Shown one piece after another: positions 5,749 through 8,233 of a stretch of 8,233 nt of DNA. The notes beneath the pieces were generated by a model. The model was not told where the DNA came from. It did not search any database and was given only the letters and a program-made list of their open reading frames with translations. Positions within the stretch are counted from its first letter, which is position 1, and every line of letters starts with the position of its first letter. The position numbers and the translations under genes are program-made. Location: NCBI GenBank assembly GCA_016937315.1, contig JAFGWD010000091.1, positions 1 to 8,233 on the forward strand, read 5' to 3'. Source of the stretch: Rhodospirillaceae bacterium. Lineage in GTDB: Bacteria > Pseudomonadota > Alphaproteobacteria > Rhodospirillales > Rhodospirillaceae.

Positions 5749-8233
5749 ATGACCACAATCAACACCAAGGAACCGGTTGTCGCCGAAGTCGATGCCGAGG
5801 TTTTGCAGGACCTTGTTGCAGCCGTCGACATGGGCGGGCGCAAACCGACGGGGTTAACGGCGCGGCTGATGATGTTGGTCGCCTTATCTTGGGCGTTGTT
5901 CCAGTTGTGGTATGCCTCACCGTTGCCGTTTATGTTGAATTTCGGGGTCGTTACGGACGGTATTGCCCGATCCATTCACTTAGCCTTTGCTCTGTTCCTT
6001 GCCGCCACCAGCTATCCCGCTTTTGTGCGGTCTCCGCGTGATCGTGTGCCGGTATTCGACTGGATTTTGGGCTTTGCCGGAGCCGCCAGCACACTGTATC
6101 TGGTGGTCTTTTACCGTGATTTGTCTTTGCGCCCTGGTTTGCCGACCACCACCGATGTTGTGGTCAGTGTGATCGGTGTTCTGGTGCTGATCGAAATGGC
6201 GCGACGCGCGGTTGGCCCGGCAATCATGGTGATTGCCTTGATTATGCTTGGCTATGTTTTTGCGGGGCCGCACCTGCCCGGCTTGATCGCGCACAAGGGC
6301 GCGTCGCTGTCGCGTGCCGCCTCGCAGATGTGGTTGACCTCCGAAGGCGTATTTGGTGTCGCCTTGGGGGTTTCCACCAACGTTGTCTTTATGTTCGTCT
6401 TGTTCGGGTCGTTGTTGGAAAAAGCTGGCGCTGGCGGATATTTCATCCGTTTGGCGTTTTCTCTTCTGGGGGGATTTCGGGGCGGGCCCGCCAAGGCGGC
6501 GGTTGCGGCTTCGGGGATGACGGGGGTGATCTCCGGTTCTTCCATTGCCAACGTGGTGACCACCGGAACCTTTACCATTCCGTTGATGAAGCGGGTTGGC
6601 TATCCCGCCGTTAAGGCGGGGGCGGTGGAGTGTGCGGCCTCAGTCAACGGACAGATCATGCCGCCGGTGATGGGGGCTGCGGCCTTTCTGATCGCGGAGT
6701 ATGTCGGTATCTCCTATGCCGATGTGGTCAAGCATGCCTTTTTTCCGGCGCTCCTGACCTATGGTTCACTGTTTTACATCGTCGATATCGAGGCGATGAA
6801 AATGGGTTTGAAGGGGTTGCCAGTGACGCGGCGCGGGACTTTAGCGAGCTCCTTGGTGCGCGGTCTGATGACGATTTGCGGCGCGATTATCCTTGCCGGT
6901 TTGGTCTATTACGGCATCGGTTGGACCAAGACGGTGTTTGGTGGTTATGCCACGGCAATGGTTGGCGTTGCGGTTGTCGGTCTTTACGTCTGGCTGATCT
7001 CGTATCGCGCTAAATTCCCCGATTCGCCGATTGATGATCCGGCGCATGCCTTTGTTGAAGTTCCTGATTTCCGCGAAACGGTCCGTACCGGATTGCACTT
7101 TATTCTGCCGGTTGTGGTGCTGATCTGGTGCCTGATGGTGGAGGAGCTGTCTCCCGATCTGTCCGCTTTCTGGGGCAGCGTGGTCCTGATCCTGTTGACG
7201 GTGACGCAGCGCCCCATGACCGCAGCGTTCCGGGGGCAGAAGACGCAAGTCCGCTCGGAATTTTTGGGCGGAATGAGTGATTTGCTGGATGGCTTGGTGG
7301 CGTCGGCGCGGAACATGACGACGGTTGGCATTGCGACGGCGACGGCTGGTATTGTTGTTGGGACTGTGCTGTTAACCGGTGTCGGCTTGGTGATGACGGA
7401 AGTCGTGGAGATTGTTTCTGGCGGCAACCTCTTGATTATGCTGCTGTTGACCGCTGTGATTTGCATTATCCTGGGTATGGGTATGCCGACCACTGCCAGT
7501 TACGTGGTGGTGGCAACCTTGATGGCCCCGGTGATTGTCGATCTGGCGGCTAAGAATGATTTGGCGGTGCCGTTGGTCGCGGTGCATCTGTTTGTGTTCT
7601 ATTTTGGCTTGATGGCAGATGTGACTCCACCCGTGGGGTTGTCGGCCTATGCGGCGGCGGCGATATCTGGGGCTGATCCGGTGAAAACCGGTGTGCAGGG
7701 GTTCCGCTATGAAATCCGCACCGCCTTGTTGCCGTTCATTTTCATCTTTAACCATCGCTTGTTGATGATCGACATTGATGGTCCCGTGACGTTTGTCTTG
7801 ATGGTGGTTGGGTCCGCTGCGGCGATGTTGGCTTTTGTTGCGGCATCTCAGCAATGGCTACTTATTCGTAACCGGCTCTATGAAACCGTGTTGCTGCTTT
7901 TGATTTGTTTCACGCTGTTCAGGCCTGGATTCTGGCTGGACATGGTGGCGCCGCCCTTTACCCTGGCTCCGGCGACAGAGGTCCTTACCCAGGCGGATGC
8001 GACAGAACCTGGAGACCCAGTCTTTATTCGTTTTGAAACCCAAACCTCAATTGGCGACATTGTTGAAAAGACCGTGCGTCTGCGCCTTGGGGAAGGGGAG
8101 AACGGGGCACAACGGTTACGCTCCGAGGGGTTGTCTTTGACGCGTTTGGGCGACGACGTAATGGTCAGTACGGTGCGGTTGCGGAGCCAAGCGGCGAAGT
8201 TTGGTATCCAGCCTGGTGACCGTGTGATTGCCT
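5749..8233 (+). CDS. Fused TRAP transporter permease (DctQ-like + DctM) with C-terminal DUF3394, cut by window end
   Basis: Inner-membrane secondary transporter driven by an ion gradient, partner of the TAXI receptor just upstream. The frame stays open for 828 codons to the window edge. A polar N-terminus of about 36 residues precedes hydrophobic segments from about residue 41, the fused small-subunit-like part. The large DctM part carries SGSSIANVVTTGTFTIPLMK (around 262-281), VECAASVNGQIMPPVMGAAA (289-308), GMGMPTTASY (576-585) and FYFGLMADVTPPVGLSAYAA (617-636). From about 645 the sequence matches the DUF3394 tail found on TAXI-type fused permeases: more membrane segments, then a soluble region after about 735. 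The soluble region ends in RLRSQAAKFGIQPGDRVIA (810-828), resembling a PDZ ligand-groove strand. Relatives are about 850-870 residues, so roughly 20-45 residues are probably missing. GGGGAA lies about 8 bases before the ATG. Confidence 0.94.
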   Translation, partial: MTTINTKEPVVAEVDAEVLQDLVAAVDMGGRKPTGLTARLMMLVALSWALFQLWYASPLPFMLNFGVVTDGIARSIHLAFALFLAATSYPAFVRSPRDRVPVFDWILGFAGAASTLYLVVFYRDLSLRPGLPTTTDVVVSVIGVLVLIEMARRAVGPAIMVIALIMLGYVFAGPHLPGLIAHKGASLSRAASQMWLTSEGVFGVALGVSTNVVFMFVLFGSLLEKAGAGGYFIRLAFSLLGGFRGGPAKAAVAASGMTGVISGSSIANVVTTGTFTIPLMKRVGYPAVKAGAVECAASVNGQIMPPVMGAAAFLIAEYVGISYADVVKHAFFPALLTYGSLFYIVDIEAMKMGLKGLPVTRRGTLASSLVRGLMTICGAIILAGLVYYGIGWTKTVFGGYATAMVGVAVVGLYVWLISYRAKFPDSPIDDPAHAFVEVPDFRETVRTGLHFILPVVVLIWCLMVEELSPDLSAFWGSVVLILLTVTQRPMTAAFRGQKTQVRSEFLGGMSDLLDGLVASARNMTTVGIATATAGIVVGTVLLTGVGLVMTEVVEIVSGGNLLIMLLLTAVICIILGMGMPTTASYVVVATLMAPVIVDLAAKNDLAVPLVAVHLFVFYFGLMADVTPPVGLSAYAAAAISGADPVKTGVQGFRYEIRTALLPFIFIFNHRLLMIDIDGPVTFVLMVVGSAAAMLAFVAASQQWLLIRNRLYETVLLLLICFTLFRPGFWLDMVAPPFTLAPATEVLTQADATEPGDPVFIRFETQTSIGDIVEKTVRLRLGEGENGAQRLRSEGLSLTRLGDDVMVSTVRLRSQAAKFGIQPGDRVIA

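Noticed and set aside
1..8233. Mobile element, phage, CRISPR or defence system
   Set aside because: No transposase, integrase, direct-repeat array or defence-type domain is seen. The genes are ordinary metabolic and transport families in an orderly layout.

Overview
The window reads as a compact catabolic and transport locus, most likely from an alphaproteobacterium (a Rhodospirillales-type free-living, motile bacterium is my best guess). I infer this from the gene content: a dCache chemoreceptor, a BKACE/DUF849 enzyme, an RpiR regulator, a class III aminotransferase and a TAXI-type TRAP transporter. The moderately high GC also fits. No rRNA, tRNA, insertion sequence or CRISPR array is visible, and every gene looks intact apart from the two cut by the window edges.

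Layout. Positions 1-1185 (minus) hold the N-terminal 395 residues of a methyl-accepting chemotaxis protein: two membrane segments around a periplasmic dCache domain, with the start of HAMP at the window edge. A 164-base gap with a GC hairpin separates it from a BKACE-family beta-keto acid cleavage enzyme at 1350-2204 (minus). A 119-base divergent promoter region (2205-2323) follows, with a near-perfect palindrome that is the best operator candidate. On the plus strand come an RpiR/SIS regulator (2324-3217), overlapping by ATGA a PLP-dependent class III aminotransferase (3214-4560). After a 115-base spacer with two hairpins comes a secreted TAXI solute-binding receptor (4676-5647). After a 101-base spacer with a strong 12-bp hairpin comes the fused TRAP permease (5749 to beyond the window end), whose C-terminal DUF3394 region ends in a PDZ-like signature.

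How the parts may work together (inference). The TAXI receptor and fused permease import an organic anion or amino acid-like solute. The aminotransferase converts an amino group to a carbonyl. The BKACE enzyme cleaves a beta-keto acid with acetyl-CoA, giving acetoacetate plus a new CoA ester. The RpiR protein, whose SIS domain binds small molecules, probably controls both arms from the shared divergent promoter. The chemoreceptor may steer cells toward the same compound or a related one. The chemistry would suit a beta-amino acid or an amine-bearing acid, but the substrate cannot be read from the sequence. This uptake, transamination and cleavage combination is the most interesting aspect of the window.
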